Assembly: GCA_964471225.1 (NCBI GenBank)
Contig: CAYYEZ010000027.1
Span: 1 to 64,000 of the forward strand
Length of the DNA stretch: 64,000 nucleotides
Direction of reading: 5' to 3'
Origin: JAGVJT01 sp964471225
Lineage (GTDB): Bacteria > Pseudomonadota > Gammaproteobacteria > Legionellales > Legionellaceae
In this document: positions 51,515 to 60,377 of the stretch, one piece after another
Position numbering within the stretch: position 1 is the stretch's first letter
Layout: each line of letters begins with the position of its first letter
The notes under the pieces: generated by a model
Told to the model about the DNA's origin: nothing
Database searches by the model: none
What the model saw: only the letters and a program-made list of their open reading frames with translations
Made by a program: the position numbers and the translations under genes

Positions 51515-52307
51515 ACATCGCATTCTCTCCGCCATGGTATTGATTCCACTTGTCTTGTGGATGATTTTATATGGTAATGGTGTGGTGTTAAGTGGCTTAT
51601 TGGCTGTTGTTTTAGGACTGGCTGCCTACGAATGGATGCGTCTCATACCCTTGAATCGACCTATAGAAAAAATATTATACATCTTTTGTTTGGTGATGTG
51701 TGCTTTGGGTGCCTGGCGGTATTACACGATAGGATTATGGATAAATACTAGCTTATGGTGTGTTTTAATTGGTTGTATCTTAACGTATCCTCAAACTGTT
51801 CATCTGTGGGGATATCGTGTGGTGGTGGGGATATGGGGTTTGGTCGTTCTGCCGATGACTTACGTTAGTTTATCCCGTATTTATAATCACGAGCATGGAC
51901 CTGAACTTGTGATTTATCTCTTATTTTTGGTGTGGGCTGCAGATACTGGTGGTTATTTTTTTGGAAAAAAATGGGGGCAAAAACGCCTGATTCCGAAAGT
52001 CAGCCCAGGAAAGACACTGGCTGGTGTTTTAGGTGGGGCGATATTATTGTTGTTAGTTGCTGCGTGTGGCGCTTTATGGTTTAAGCCGCAATCTCTTCTT
52101 GCTTGGCTTTTGGTTGCGAGCTTGATTTTTATTATTGCTCTTTTTGGTGATTTATTTATCAGCATGCTAAAACGACGTGTCCAGATTAAAGACACAGGTG
52201 CGTTGATTCCTGGGCATGGTGGTGTATTGGACAGAATAGATAGCCTGATTGCTGCTGTACCTGCTTTTGCTTTTTATTTATCTTTGTTACCAGAGCTAAT
52301 CAAATGA
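51507..52307 (+). CDS. cdsA: Phosphatidate cytidylyltransferase
   Basis: CdsA, 266 residues, makes CDP-diacylglycerol for all phospholipids. About eight membrane spans, with the CDS signature near the C-terminus (KRRVQIKDTGALIPGHGG followed by LDRIDSL) intact. It overlaps both neighbours. In most gammaproteobacteria dxr would follow here; instead rseP begins 4 bases before the cdsA stop. Confidence 0.95.
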   Translation: MLKHRILSAMVLIPLVLWMILYGNGVVLSGLLAVVLGLAAYEWMRLIPLNRPIEKILYIFCLVMCALGAWRYYTIGLWINTSLWCVLIGCILTYPQTVHLWGYRVVVGIWGLVVLPMTYVSLSRIYNHEHGPELVIYLLFLVWAADTGGYFFGKKWGQKRLIPKVSPGKTLAGVLGGAILLLLVAACGALWFKPQSLLAWLLVASLIFIIALFGDLFISMLKRRVQIKDTGALIPGHGGVLDRIDSLIAAVPAFAFYLSLLPELIK

Positions 52308-53368
52308 TGGGAGCATTTTTTTCCTTCTTTCTGGCTTTATTTATCTTGGTCGTGAGTCATGAGGCCGGGCATTTTTTTGTAGCCCGACTGTTTAAGGTTC
52401 GTGTACTGCGCTTTTCTTTTGGTTTTGGAAAAGTATTATTTAGATTTATAGATAAACAACGCACAGAGTACACCTGGTCGCTTATTCCTTTAGGTGGTTA
52501 TGTCAAAATGCTCGATGAGCAAGGCATGACGGTTGCGAGTGAGGATTTGCCTTACGCTTTTAATAGAAAACCACTCTGGATGCGATTTTTAATCGTACTC
52601 GCAGGACCTGTATCGAATTTTATCTTAACTTGGCTGTTGTTGACATGTGTGCTGATGATAGGTTTTAAAGTACCTGTGATTTCACCGTCTGTTGAGCAAG
52701 TGATGCCTGACACACCTGCTTATCGGGCGGGTTTGATTAACGGCGATATCATAGAGCGGATTGATGATCATGCTGTGACTGAAGGGCGTGAAGTTGCGGC
52801 TTATGTACAATCTCATCCAGATAAAATCATCCAACTTACGGTTTCACGTGCAGGGGAAAAACGTCAGCTCGAAGTTCAGTTAGCTCATCATGAAGATGAG
52901 TCGGTTGGTCAAGGTCTACTCGGCGTGCAGTTGAAAGCTGTTGCTACGCAAGAAAAAGTACTTTATCAAGAGCCCTTTCCTCGTGCGATCATCTTAGCGG
53001 GAAAAAGAACACTGATGCTCATTCATGATGCGTTTTCATTTATTGGACAAATGGCACGAGGTCATTTACCTATGGCTCAAGTCAGTGGGCCCGTTGGTAT
53101 TGCAAAACTTGCTGGAGAGTCTGTTGAGCATGGGCTCACTTCTTATTTGTTTTTTATTGCAATGATTAGTATTAGTTTGGGTGTGTTAAATCTCCTACCT
53201 ATTCCTTTGTTGGATGGTGGTTATTTAGCTTATTATGTGATCGAGTTTGTGATAAGGCGTCCTCTATCACAACGTGTACAAATTTGTGCCGCGTATTTAG
53301 GGTTTGGGGTGATATTTTTTATCACTGTTGTTGCTTTTAAAAATGATTTAGCACGATTGGGATGGTAA
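52304..53368 (+). CDS. rseP: RseP site-2 metalloprotease
   Basis: RseP, 354 residues, an intramembrane zinc protease that cleaves anti-sigma factors and remnant signal peptides. The HEAGH zinc motif (H19, E20, H23) is in the first span and the third ligand region LPIPLLDGG near the C-terminus. One clear PDZ domain (about 115-200, PDTPAYRAGLINGDIIERID) is visible; E. coli RseP (450 residues) has two, so this is a shorter version. Confidence 0.94.
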   Translation: MMGAFFSFFLALFILVVSHEAGHFFVARLFKVRVLRFSFGFGKVLFRFIDKQRTEYTWSLIPLGGYVKMLDEQGMTVASEDLPYAFNRKPLWMRFLIVLAGPVSNFILTWLLLTCVLMIGFKVPVISPSVEQVMPDTPAYRAGLINGDIIERIDDHAVTEGREVAAYVQSHPDKIIQLTVSRAGEKRQLEVQLAHHEDESVGQGLLGVQLKAVATQEKVLYQEPFPRAIILAGKRTLMLIHDAFSFIGQMARGHLPMAQVSGPVGIAKLAGESVEHGLTSYLFFIAMISISLGVLNLLPIPLLDGGYLAYYVIEFVIRRPLSQRVQICAAYLGFGVIFFITVVAFKNDLARLGW

Positions 53369-53423
53369 GAAATTAGATATCCTCGTATACTTCGCACGTC
53401 ATCATTAGGAAGTGATTATTGGT

Positions 53424-55739
53424 ATGAAAAAAGTTACAAAGCCGTTAGTGATAGCAGTGTGCTGCTCTTCTTTGTTGTTAGGCTCTTTTGAGCTTCATGC
53501 AGCGTCAGATAGTTTTATCGTTAAAGAGATTAAAGTCACAGGCTTACAGCGCGTTAAAATGGGGACAGTCCTCAATTATTTGCCCGTGCAAATTGGTGAA
53601 GAAGTAGGTGCTTCTTCTACACCAGAAATTATCCGTGCGCTCTACGAAACAGGATTTTTCCAGTCTGTGACGCTTGAACGTCAAGGGAATACTTTGATTG
53701 TGCAAGTGGTTGAGCGCGCGACGATTGGCTCTATTAGTCTCACGGGAAACAAAGAAATCCCTGACGATAAAATGAAGGATATTCTGAAAGAGCTCGGTTT
53801 AATTAAAGGTCGTGTATTCCAGCGTGCCTCGCTTGAGCGCCTCGAAAAAGAGCTGAAGCAGGCTTACAATGCGCGTGGTAAATATAATGCACGTATTACT
53901 TCTGATGTGAGTGATCTGACTGAAAATCGGGTTGCTGTCCGTATTGATGTTTCAGAAGGACGTGTTTCGCGTATCAAAGAAATCAAAGTGATTGGTAATC
54001 ATGATTTTACCGAAGAAGAGTTAAGAAGCGAGATGGCTTTGTCTCAAAGTGATTTGTTAACTTATTTTTCAAAGAAAGATCAGTATTCCAAAGCGGCGAT
54101 GGATGCGTCGTTAGAATCACTCCGCTCGTTTTACCTTGATAGAGGCTATTTAAAATTTAAAATCATTTCCTCACAAGTTTTGTTATCGCCAGATAAAAAA
54201 GATGTATTTATCAACGTCCATCTTTATGAAGGACCTCAATATCACTTTTCGGGGTTTGCGGTCACCGGAAAAACGGTGTTGCCTAAAGAGAAAATTGATG
54301 CCTTAGTCTTAGTCAAAAAAGGCCAGGTCTTTTCTAGAAAAGAAGTGACCGAAACAATTTCAGCTATAGGGCTTGCATTAGGTGATGTCGGTTATGGTTT
54401 TCCTGCGATTAATGCTGAGCCTAAAATCGATGAAGAAACAAAAACAGTTTTTGTAACATTCGTTGTTGATCCTGGTCGTCATGTATACGTAAGACGTATT
54501 AATTTCCACGGAAATACAAAAACTGCAGATTACGTGCTTCGGAATATTATTCGACAAAATGAGGGCTCATTACTGTCTTTGCATAATATTAAAGAATCTG
54601 AGCGTCAATTACGTTTAGTCAATTATTTGAAAGATATTAATGTTAAAACGACACCTGTTCCTGGTGCAAACAATCAGGTCGATTTAGATGTTGATCTTGC
54701 AGAAACACCCTCTGCAGAGGCAAGTGCATCTGCGGGTTACGGCAGCACAGGTCCACAAGCGAATATCGCTGTGAATCAGTACAACTTTCTAGGTACCGGA
54801 CGCACTGTCGGATTTGGGTTTAACTGGAGTTATTGGGGACAGACATACTCTGCAAATTATTACAATCCATTTTATACCAATACCGGCGTTGGACGTGGCT
54901 TCGATTTTTATTATGAAACGGTTGACCCTAAAAAATTAGATGTCAGTGCGTATAACTCAGATCGTTTTGGTGGTGATGTCACCTACAGCCTATTGCTGGG
55001 TGAGAAAAGCAGTTTGCAGCTTGGTTACGGTTATCAAGGCTTAAGCATTAATAATGTAGGCATTGTTCAACAGATTCAAAATTTTGTGAATCTGTACGGG
55101 CGTGACTTTAATCAGATTCGCCTTACATTAGGGTGGAATCGCAACGGCTTTGACCAAATGCCTTATCCACATAAAGGATTAAATCAGGAGTCTGGGGTAT
55201 TGGTTGCACTTCCTGCAACATCAGCTTCTTTTACTTATTATAAGCTTGCCTATAAAGCACGCTATTATCAACCGCTACCGAAAGGGTTTGTTTTTACCTT
55301 GATGGGGAATGTGGGATACGGGAACACATTTAGTCAAGAGGGTTTACCTTTCTACGAAAACTACTTTGCTGGGGGTATCGCTCAACCAGGCCAAGTTCGT
55401 GGTTATGATAACTACTCTTTAGGTCCACATGACTCAAGTGGCCGGGCTATCGGTGCGAACTTGTTATTAAATGCTGGTGCGGGTGCAATTTTGCCTTATC
55501 CTTTGAGTCGAGAGAACGTGCGCACGTCACTTTTTGTCGATGCTGGTAACGTTTTTGTGCGTGGCACGCCGGTTGCATTGAGTGGTATAGATGCTGGTCC
55601 GATTCGCTATTCTACGGGCTTAGCTGTAGATTGGCGTTCGCCTTTTGGCCCACTTGTATTTAGTATTGCAAAAGCACTTAATCCAACACCTACTGACACG
55701 CTGCAGTATTTTCAATTCACCGTGTCTTCTGGATTTTAG
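53424..55739 (+). CDS. bamA: Outer membrane protein assembly factor BamA
   Basis: BamA, 771 residues, the central Omp85 barrel of the BAM complex. A signal peptide (ending ELHAA-SDSF) precedes five POTRA domains (starting IVKEIKVTGLQRVKMGTVL) and the C-terminal 16-stranded barrel, with the conserved loop-6 region GGIAQPGQVRGYD (the usual VRGF motif appears as VRGY) and a terminal Phe (VSSGF). The ATG at 53424 is preferred to the GTG at 53412 because it gives a proper signal peptide. Confidence 0.96.
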   Translation: MKKVTKPLVIAVCCSSLLLGSFELHAASDSFIVKEIKVTGLQRVKMGTVLNYLPVQIGEEVGASSTPEIIRALYETGFFQSVTLERQGNTLIVQVVERATIGSISLTGNKEIPDDKMKDILKELGLIKGRVFQRASLERLEKELKQAYNARGKYNARITSDVSDLTENRVAVRIDVSEGRVSRIKEIKVIGNHDFTEEELRSEMALSQSDLLTYFSKKDQYSKAAMDASLESLRSFYLDRGYLKFKIISSQVLLSPDKKDVFINVHLYEGPQYHFSGFAVTGKTVLPKEKIDALVLVKKGQVFSRKEVTETISAIGLALGDVGYGFPAINAEPKIDEETKTVFVTFVVDPGRHVYVRRINFHGNTKTADYVLRNIIRQNEGSLLSLHNIKESERQLRLVNYLKDINVKTTPVPGANNQVDLDVDLAETPSAEASASAGYGSTGPQANIAVNQYNFLGTGRTVGFGFNWSYWGQTYSANYYNPFYTNTGVGRGFDFYYETVDPKKLDVSAYNSDRFGGDVTYSLLLGEKSSLQLGYGYQGLSINNVGIVQQIQNFVNLYGRDFNQIRLTLGWNRNGFDQMPYPHKGLNQESGVLVALPATSASFTYYKLAYKARYYQPLPKGFVFTLMGNVGYGNTFSQEGLPFYENYFAGGIAQPGQVRGYDNYSLGPHDSSGRAIGANLLLNAGAGAILPYPLSRENVRTSLFVDAGNVFVRGTPVALSGIDAGPIRYSTGLAVDWRSPFGPLVFSIAKALNPTPTDTLQYFQFTVSSGF

Positions 55740-55741
55740 TG

Positions 55742-55846
55742 CCCCCCCCCTGCATGTAAAAGTTTTTTCGTGTAGGGGTTATCGCAAGATGAAATAATTT
55801 GTGCTACGATTTGTAGCCAATCAAACGGGATTGTAGCTGGTACTAC
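55742..55846. other. bamA-skp gap: C9 tract and competing hairpins
   Basis: Directly after the bamA stop is a run of nine C, followed by an arm TGTAGGGG (55771-55778) that can pair with CCCCTGCA. Further on, GCTAC (55803-55807) can pair with either GTAGC at 55813-55817 or GTAGC at 55833-55837, which can also pair with CTAC at 55843-55846. The structures are mutually exclusive, but no T-run is present. A leader for skp is possible. Confidence 0.3.
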
Positions 55847-55895
55847 GAAACTTGGGCGATTTTACTTAAGTCTTTGAATCAGGAGTAGAAAAATC

Positions 55896-56396
55896 ATGAA
55901 ACGAATTAGTGGCGTTCTTTTCGCGCTGGTTTTCATTATCGTTGGTAGCAGTGCATGGGCGGAGGGCGCGAAGATAGGGGTGGTCGATTTGCAGAAAATT
56001 ATGCAAACCTCTTCTCAGATGAAAGTTATTCAAGACAAGTTAGAGAAAGAATTCAAACCACGTCGAGACAAGTTGGTGTTGATGGAAGAAGGCTTGAAAA
56101 AAGACATGGAAAAATTTAAGCGTGATAGCGCAGTTATGAATGCTACACAGCGTAAAGACCTTGAGAAAAAGATTGTCGCAACACAGCAACAATTTGAGCG
56201 TGAAGGTCAACAGTATCAGCAAGAATTAAGTACTGCACATAACGAAGCAATGGAAGACTTTTATAACAAGATTCGCGCTGCTATTGCTAAAGTAGCTGAA
56301 AAAGATTCTTATGATTTAGTTTTCCAGAAAGACGCAGCACCTTTCAGTGTAGATAAATTAGATGTAACTGATAGAGTAATCAAAGAAATTAATTAG
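55896..56396 (+). CDS. skp: Periplasmic chaperone Skp (OmpH)
   Basis: Skp, 166 residues, a trimeric periplasmic chaperone for unfolded outer-membrane proteins. The signal peptide ends SSAWA-EGAKIGVVDLQKIM; the mature protein is a long Lys/Glu/Gln-rich hairpin of helices (about 45-125) followed by the C-terminal strand region (YDLVFQKDAAPFSVDKLDVT). AGGAG lies 10 bases before the ATG. lpxD, which usually follows, is absent, and a terminator intervenes before fabZ. Confidence 0.93.
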   Translation: MKRISGVLFALVFIIVGSSAWAEGAKIGVVDLQKIMQTSSQMKVIQDKLEKEFKPRRDKLVLMEEGLKKDMEKFKRDSAVMNATQRKDLEKKIVATQQQFEREGQQYQQELSTAHNEAMEDFYNKIRAAIAKVAEKDSYDLVFQKDAAPFSVDKLDVTDRVIKEIN

Positions 56397-56415
56397 TCTT
56401 TAATTTCTTTATTGT

Positions 56416-56440
56416 CTGCCCGCTAATGCGGGCAGTTTTT
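56416..56440 (+). terminator. Rho-independent terminator between skp and fabZ
   Basis: CTGCCCGC/GCGGGCAG, 8-bp stem with a 4-base loop TAAT, followed by TTTTT. It splits the envelope cluster at the point where lpxD would normally be, so fabZ-lpxA needs read-through or its own promoter. Confidence 0.88.
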
Positions 56441-56462
56441 ATCCTGTAAGCAAGGTTAATAC

Positions 56463-56921
56463 ATGACTCAAGTTGTAGATATCGGTCGAATTTTGAATTT
56501 GTTACCTCACCGTTACCCATTTCTGTTGGTAGATCGTGTGCTGGATTACAAGCCCTTTGAGTATTTGATAGCAACTAAAAATGTGACGATTAATGAGCCT
56601 TTTTTTCAGGGCCATTTCCCTGAAAACCCGATTATGCCTGGTGTTCTCATGTTGGAAGCGCTGGCTCAGGCTTGTGCTATTTTGTCTGATTTATCGCGAA
56701 CGCCTAAAGAGGGTTATAAGTTTCTGTATTTTTTTGCAAGCATTGATAATGCAAAATTCAAGCATGTGGTTACGCCAGGAGACCAGCTCCGTCTTGAAGT
56801 AAAGTTGCAAATGAAAAAGCGAGATTTTTGGAAAATGCAAGCTACTGCTTATGTAGATGAAAAAATAGCTTGTTCTGCTGATTTAATGAGTGCTGCCAAG
56901 GAAGTTAAACGTAATGATTAG
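56463..56921 (+). CDS. fabZ: 3-hydroxyacyl-ACP dehydratase FabZ
   Basis: FabZ, 152 residues, hot-dog-fold dehydratase of fatty acid elongation. LLPHRYPFLLVDRV and the catalytic pair in FFQGHFPENPIMPGVLMLEALAQ (H51, E65) are intact. It competes with LpxA for 3-hydroxyacyl-ACP, and the two genes overlap by 8 bases, as in many proteobacteria. Confidence 0.96.
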   Translation: MTQVVDIGRILNLLPHRYPFLLVDRVLDYKPFEYLIATKNVTINEPFFQGHFPENPIMPGVLMLEALAQACAILSDLSRTPKEGYKFLYFFASIDNAKFKHVVTPGDQLRLEVKLQMKKRDFWKMQATAYVDEKIACSADLMSAAKEVKRND

Positions 56922-57687
56922 TGAACACGCTATTATTCATCCTTCAGCTCGTATTGCTGATGATGTGACGATTGGGCCTGGAGCTATTATTGGCGAGGGT
57001 GTCGAAATTGGTGAGGGAACGTGGGTTGGTCCGCATGCTGTCATTCAAGGTTTAACAACTATCGGTAAGCGAAATAAGATCTTTCAATTCTCGTCCATTG
57101 GTGATGCACCACAAGATATTAAATACCAAGGCGAAATGACCCGTCTTGATATTGGCGATGACAATGTTATTCGTGAGTATTGCATGATTAGTCGCGGTAC
57201 GCTGAAAGGTGGTGGTGTAACGCGTGTGGGAAATCAAAATTTCTTAATGGCATATACGCATATAGGGCATGATTGTATCGTTGGCAATAATGTCACGATG
57301 GTGAGTTACTCTGCGCTTTCTGGGCATGTGACGCTACAAGATTATGCTCAAATTGGAGGATACTCTGCGATACATCAATTTTGTGTAGTAGGTGCGCATG
57401 CTTTTGTGGCGCGCGCGACTTATGTTACTAAAGATGTATTACCTTACGTAATGATTGCAGGTCACTTATCTGCCGCGTGCTGTGGTATCAACACTGTGGG
57501 ATTGAAGCGTCGTGGATTTTCCTCTCCTGCGGTGGATATGATTCGTCGCGCTTATAAAGTTATTTTTCGAAAAGGATTGACTGTGCAACAAGCCGTTGCT
57601 GAGTTAGAGGTCATGCTGCCTGAGTGTCCTGAAATTCAGTTGATGATAGATTCTTTGAATCAATCTACGCGTGGAATTATGCGTTAG
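56914..57687 (+). CDS. lpxA: UDP-N-acetylglucosamine acyltransferase LpxA
   Basis: LpxA, 257 residues, performs the first step of lipid A synthesis, adding 3-hydroxyacyl to UDP-GlcNAc. A left-handed beta-helix of hexapeptide repeats (about 1-190) with the catalytic His in THIGHD (H119) is followed by the C-terminal helical domain. The ATG at 56914 has AAGGAAG 9 bases upstream. lpxB does not follow; the next gene is convergent. Confidence 0.96.
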   Translation: MISEHAIIHPSARIADDVTIGPGAIIGEGVEIGEGTWVGPHAVIQGLTTIGKRNKIFQFSSIGDAPQDIKYQGEMTRLDIGDDNVIREYCMISRGTLKGGGVTRVGNQNFLMAYTHIGHDCIVGNNVTMVSYSALSGHVTLQDYAQIGGYSAIHQFCVVGAHAFVARATYVTKDVLPYVMIAGHLSAACCGINTVGLKRRGFSSPAVDMIRRAYKVIFRKGLTVQQAVAELEVMLPECPEIQLMIDSLNQSTRGIMR

Positions 57688-57719
57688 ATTAAAGCCAAAT
57701 AAACAGAGTTAAGAATAAT

Positions 57720-57753
57720 GTTGCTCCCGCGAAGGTGGGAACAACAATTTTTT
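57720..57753. terminator. Palindrome with T-run after lpxA, related to 16724-16745
   Basis: GTTGCTCCCGC (57720-57730) pairs with GTGGGAACAAC (57735-57745) around a GAAG loop with one mismatch and one wobble; six Ts follow at 57748-57753. It can terminate lpxA transcription. The TCCCGCG.AAG..GGGAA core is nearly the same as in the palindrome at 16724, suggesting one dispersed repeat type. Confidence 0.65.
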
Positions 57754-57810
57754 CCTAACTGAGTGCTGTTCGATTGAACTTTTTTCCCTAATACTGAAAC
57801 TTCATATTGC

Positions 57811-59178
57811 TCAACTGTCACTCACCTCATCCAATTTAGCCTCTATTCTAGCTTTTAAATAAGGGTCGTTTTTATTCATCGTTTGAGCAAGCTTCAATAG
57901 TCGTTTGGCTTCTTTAGGTTGTCCTTGAAGTAGTGCACATTGTGCTGCTGTGAAGTAAGCATAATTTTTTCGTCGATTTGCAGCTTCCGCACGAGCTAAG
58001 GATTCACATGCGGGTAGATCTTTCGGAAATAAGCGTGTTGTTTTTAAAAAAACAGCTTCGGCTTTATCGGGTACGTTAGCTGCCATAGCGCTTTCGGCTA
58101 ATGCATTTAAGATAGCGTAATTATCAGGATAAGTTGCCAGAAGAGATTGTAATTTTTCCATGGCAATTTTTGCATGTTGATTTCCGTTTTGCGCACGCGA
58201 TAACACAACGGCGTAGTAAAGATTATTAGGATTCTCAAGGCTGAGTTGTTGTAGAAGTTCCTCTGCTTGGTTGTACTGATTAACATTCATTAAAATTAAC
58301 GCGTAGCCAAAGCGGCATACGGGATTATTATTTTTCTGTGAGCATGTTTTGTAATGCTCTAGAGCACTTTTATTATCCGTAAGGACAATACTGTGGATGA
58401 GTGTTTTAAATAGTTGATAATCTAGCTCATCGTGCTCTGCTGGAAATTGCATCGAAGCAGTACGACTCTCTGCTTCTGCGATTCGGTCTGCGTCCATAGG
58501 GTGTGTGCGTAAAATTGTAGGGACGTTATCTGTGTAATAGTATCGCGTGTTGAGTTGCATTTTTTTGAAAAAATTGGCCATGCCACGAGGATCTAATCCT
58601 GATTTACGCAGCACGTCGATTCCGATTCTATCTGCTTCTTTTTCATTAGAACGAATGAAGTTAATATCGCTTTGAGCAAACCCGCCTAAAGTCGCCATGA
58701 GGGCTCCTGTACCCATCGCGGGGTTCACCACACCTAGCGCGATTGAGGCAAGTAGGGAGGCCAACATGGGTATTTTCATCTGTTTTTCATGCTCAAGCAT
58801 GCGGTAGAGATGATGAAGCCTAACGTGGGCCATTTCATGTCCCATCACCCCGGCTAGCTCGCTTTCATTATCACTGACCAAAATCAGCTGTGTGTTGACA
58901 CCGATATGACCGCCAGGCCCTGCAAAAGCGTTAATTTCGTTTGAGGCTACGATAAAAAAATCTGGTGTGCTGAGTCCTCCGTGCTGTGCAAGACGTTGAC
59001 CTAAATTGTGAATATATTGTTTTGCTAATGGGTCTCTAATGATCTGAGGCGATTGGTTAATTTGTTCTACAAATTCTTTCTCTAATTGATCTAGCTCACT
59101 GTTCGAATAAGGCGAAAAAGCGAAACTTAGCGATGGTAGAACCAGCGCTGAGCATAGAAAAAGAGAAATAAATTTCAT
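57811..59178 (-). CDS. bepA: M48 metalloprotease with TPRs, BepA (YfgC)
   Basis: BepA-type periplasmic protease/chaperone, 455 residues, which checks assembly of outer-membrane proteins and LptD. Signal peptide (ending SLSFA), M48 domain with HEMAH (H114, E115, H118) and the third ligand in NEKEADRIG, then four or more TPR units from about residue 250 to the end. The ATG at 59178 fits the signal peptide; the frame runs 15 residues further upstream toward ribD. It is divergent from ribD and convergent with lpxA. Confidence 0.92.
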   Translation of the reverse strand: MKFISLFLCSALVLPSLSFAFSPYSNSELDQLEKEFVEQINQSPQIIRDPLAKQYIHNLGQRLAQHGGLSTPDFFIVASNEINAFAGPGGHIGVNTQLILVSDNESELAGVMGHEMAHVRLHHLYRMLEHEKQMKIPMLASLLASIALGVVNPAMGTGALMATLGGFAQSDINFIRSNEKEADRIGIDVLRKSGLDPRGMANFFKKMQLNTRYYYTDNVPTILRTHPMDADRIAEAESRTASMQFPAEHDELDYQLFKTLIHSIVLTDNKSALEHYKTCSQKNNNPVCRFGYALILMNVNQYNQAEELLQQLSLENPNNLYYAVVLSRAQNGNQHAKIAMEKLQSLLATYPDNYAILNALAESAMAANVPDKAEAVFLKTTRLFPKDLPACESLARAEAANRRKNYAYFTAAQCALLQGQPKEAKRLLKLAQTMNKNDPYLKARIEAKLDEVSDS

Positions 59179-59251
59179 TCGCACTCTAAGACCTCTACTC
59201 AAAAATTGGATAATTTGGTACAATTAAGTCCTTTTCAGGAGTGGTAAAGCC

Positions 59252-60319
59252 ATGCACGAACAATTTATGCTTGCCGCACTAAAGCAAGCCTGGCTGGGGC
59301 GAGGTCAATGCGCGCCAAACCCAGCTGTTGGTGCAGTTGCCGTTCACAACCAAACCATTATAGCACAAGCGTTTCATTCTGGCGCGGGTTCCCTTCATGC
59401 TGAGCGAAAGCTTCTTGAGACGCTTCCAGAAGATTGTAGCGAATTTACACTTTATGTCACCTTGGAGCCTTGTAATCACTGGGGAAGAACACCACCTTGC
59501 GTCGATATTCTCATTGAGCGACGAGTGAAAAAAGTTGTGTATGGTTACGCCGATCCAAACCCTATTGTTTCTGAAAACAATACATCAGCGCAATTAAGTG
59601 CCAAGGGTATCGATGTGGTTTTTTATCCAATGCCAGAAATAGCTCTTTTTTATCGCAGTTATGCGTATTGGATGAAAACAAAGCGTCCTTGGGTGACAGT
59701 CAAAATGGCACAAACTTTGGATGGAAAAATTGCAGGCCCCGAAGGGCAACCTGTGATGTTGTCTAATTCTCTGTGTGCTGAATTTACACATCAACATCGA
59801 TTGCATACCGATGTTATTTTGACAACGGCTAATACCGTGAATCGAGATAATCCTGCTTTGAATGTGCGTTTAAAAGACCAGACACCTATTGCTAAACCTG
59901 TTGCAATATTAGATAGATGCTCAAAACTTCGTAGGGACTTACAACTCTATACGACGGCAAAGCGATGTCTTATTTATCACGGAAAAAATCGATGCAACCT
60001 AAGTTCGACAACGCCAAAATTAGAAATTTATGCTGTCGAAGAGCTATCTGTTGGATTGAATTTAGAAGCGGTACTCAGTCATTTAGGTGCGCTTGGATTT
60101 CATGACGTTTGGGTCGAGGCGGGCGCACAATTATTTCATGCTTTGCACTCATCCAATTTAGTTCATACAACACATCTTTATTTAGTGCCGAAAGTGCTAG
60201 GGAGCGATGCATTGCCTTTATACGGCTTCAATAATCTGTTTGATAGGCCACACAACCTGGTCTGGCAACCCTTAGATGATAATTTGCTAGCAACTTTTGA
60301 GTGGGGTTCCGGTTTTTGA
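59252..60319 (+). CDS. ribD: Bifunctional riboflavin biosynthesis deaminase/reductase RibD
   Basis: RibD, 355 residues, deaminates and then reduces the pyrimidine intermediate of riboflavin synthesis. Deaminase zinc site: HAE (H49, E51) and PC.HWGRTPPC (C74, C83). The reductase domain begins near WVTVKMAQTLDGKIA. The conserved DPNP is followed by IVSENNTSAQL instead of the usual Gly-rich V(A/S)GxG segment, a local divergence. AGGAG lies about 12 bases before the ATG. Confidence 0.93.
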   Translation: MHEQFMLAALKQAWLGRGQCAPNPAVGAVAVHNQTIIAQAFHSGAGSLHAERKLLETLPEDCSEFTLYVTLEPCNHWGRTPPCVDILIERRVKKVVYGYADPNPIVSENNTSAQLSAKGIDVVFYPMPEIALFYRSYAYWMKTKRPWVTVKMAQTLDGKIAGPEGQPVMLSNSLCAEFTHQHRLHTDVILTTANTVNRDNPALNVRLKDQTPIAKPVAILDRCSKLRRDLQLYTTAKRCLIYHGKNRCNLSSTTPKLEIYAVEELSVGLNLEAVLSHLGALGFHDVWVEAGAQLFHALHSSNLVHTTHLYLVPKVLGSDALPLYGFNNLFDRPHNLVWQPLDDNLLATFEWGSGF

Positions 60320-60322
60320 CCA

Positions 60323-60351
60323 TTGGGATTCTTACGCGGATCGACTATAAT
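60323..60351 (+). promoter_or_regulatory. Sigma-70 promoter for ribA
   Basis: TTGGGA (60323-60328) and consensus TATAAT (60346-60351) with a 17-base spacer, in the gap between ribD and ribA. Confidence 0.6.
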
Positions 60352-60377
60352 ACAGCCTTTCATGGTATGAGGTGAAT

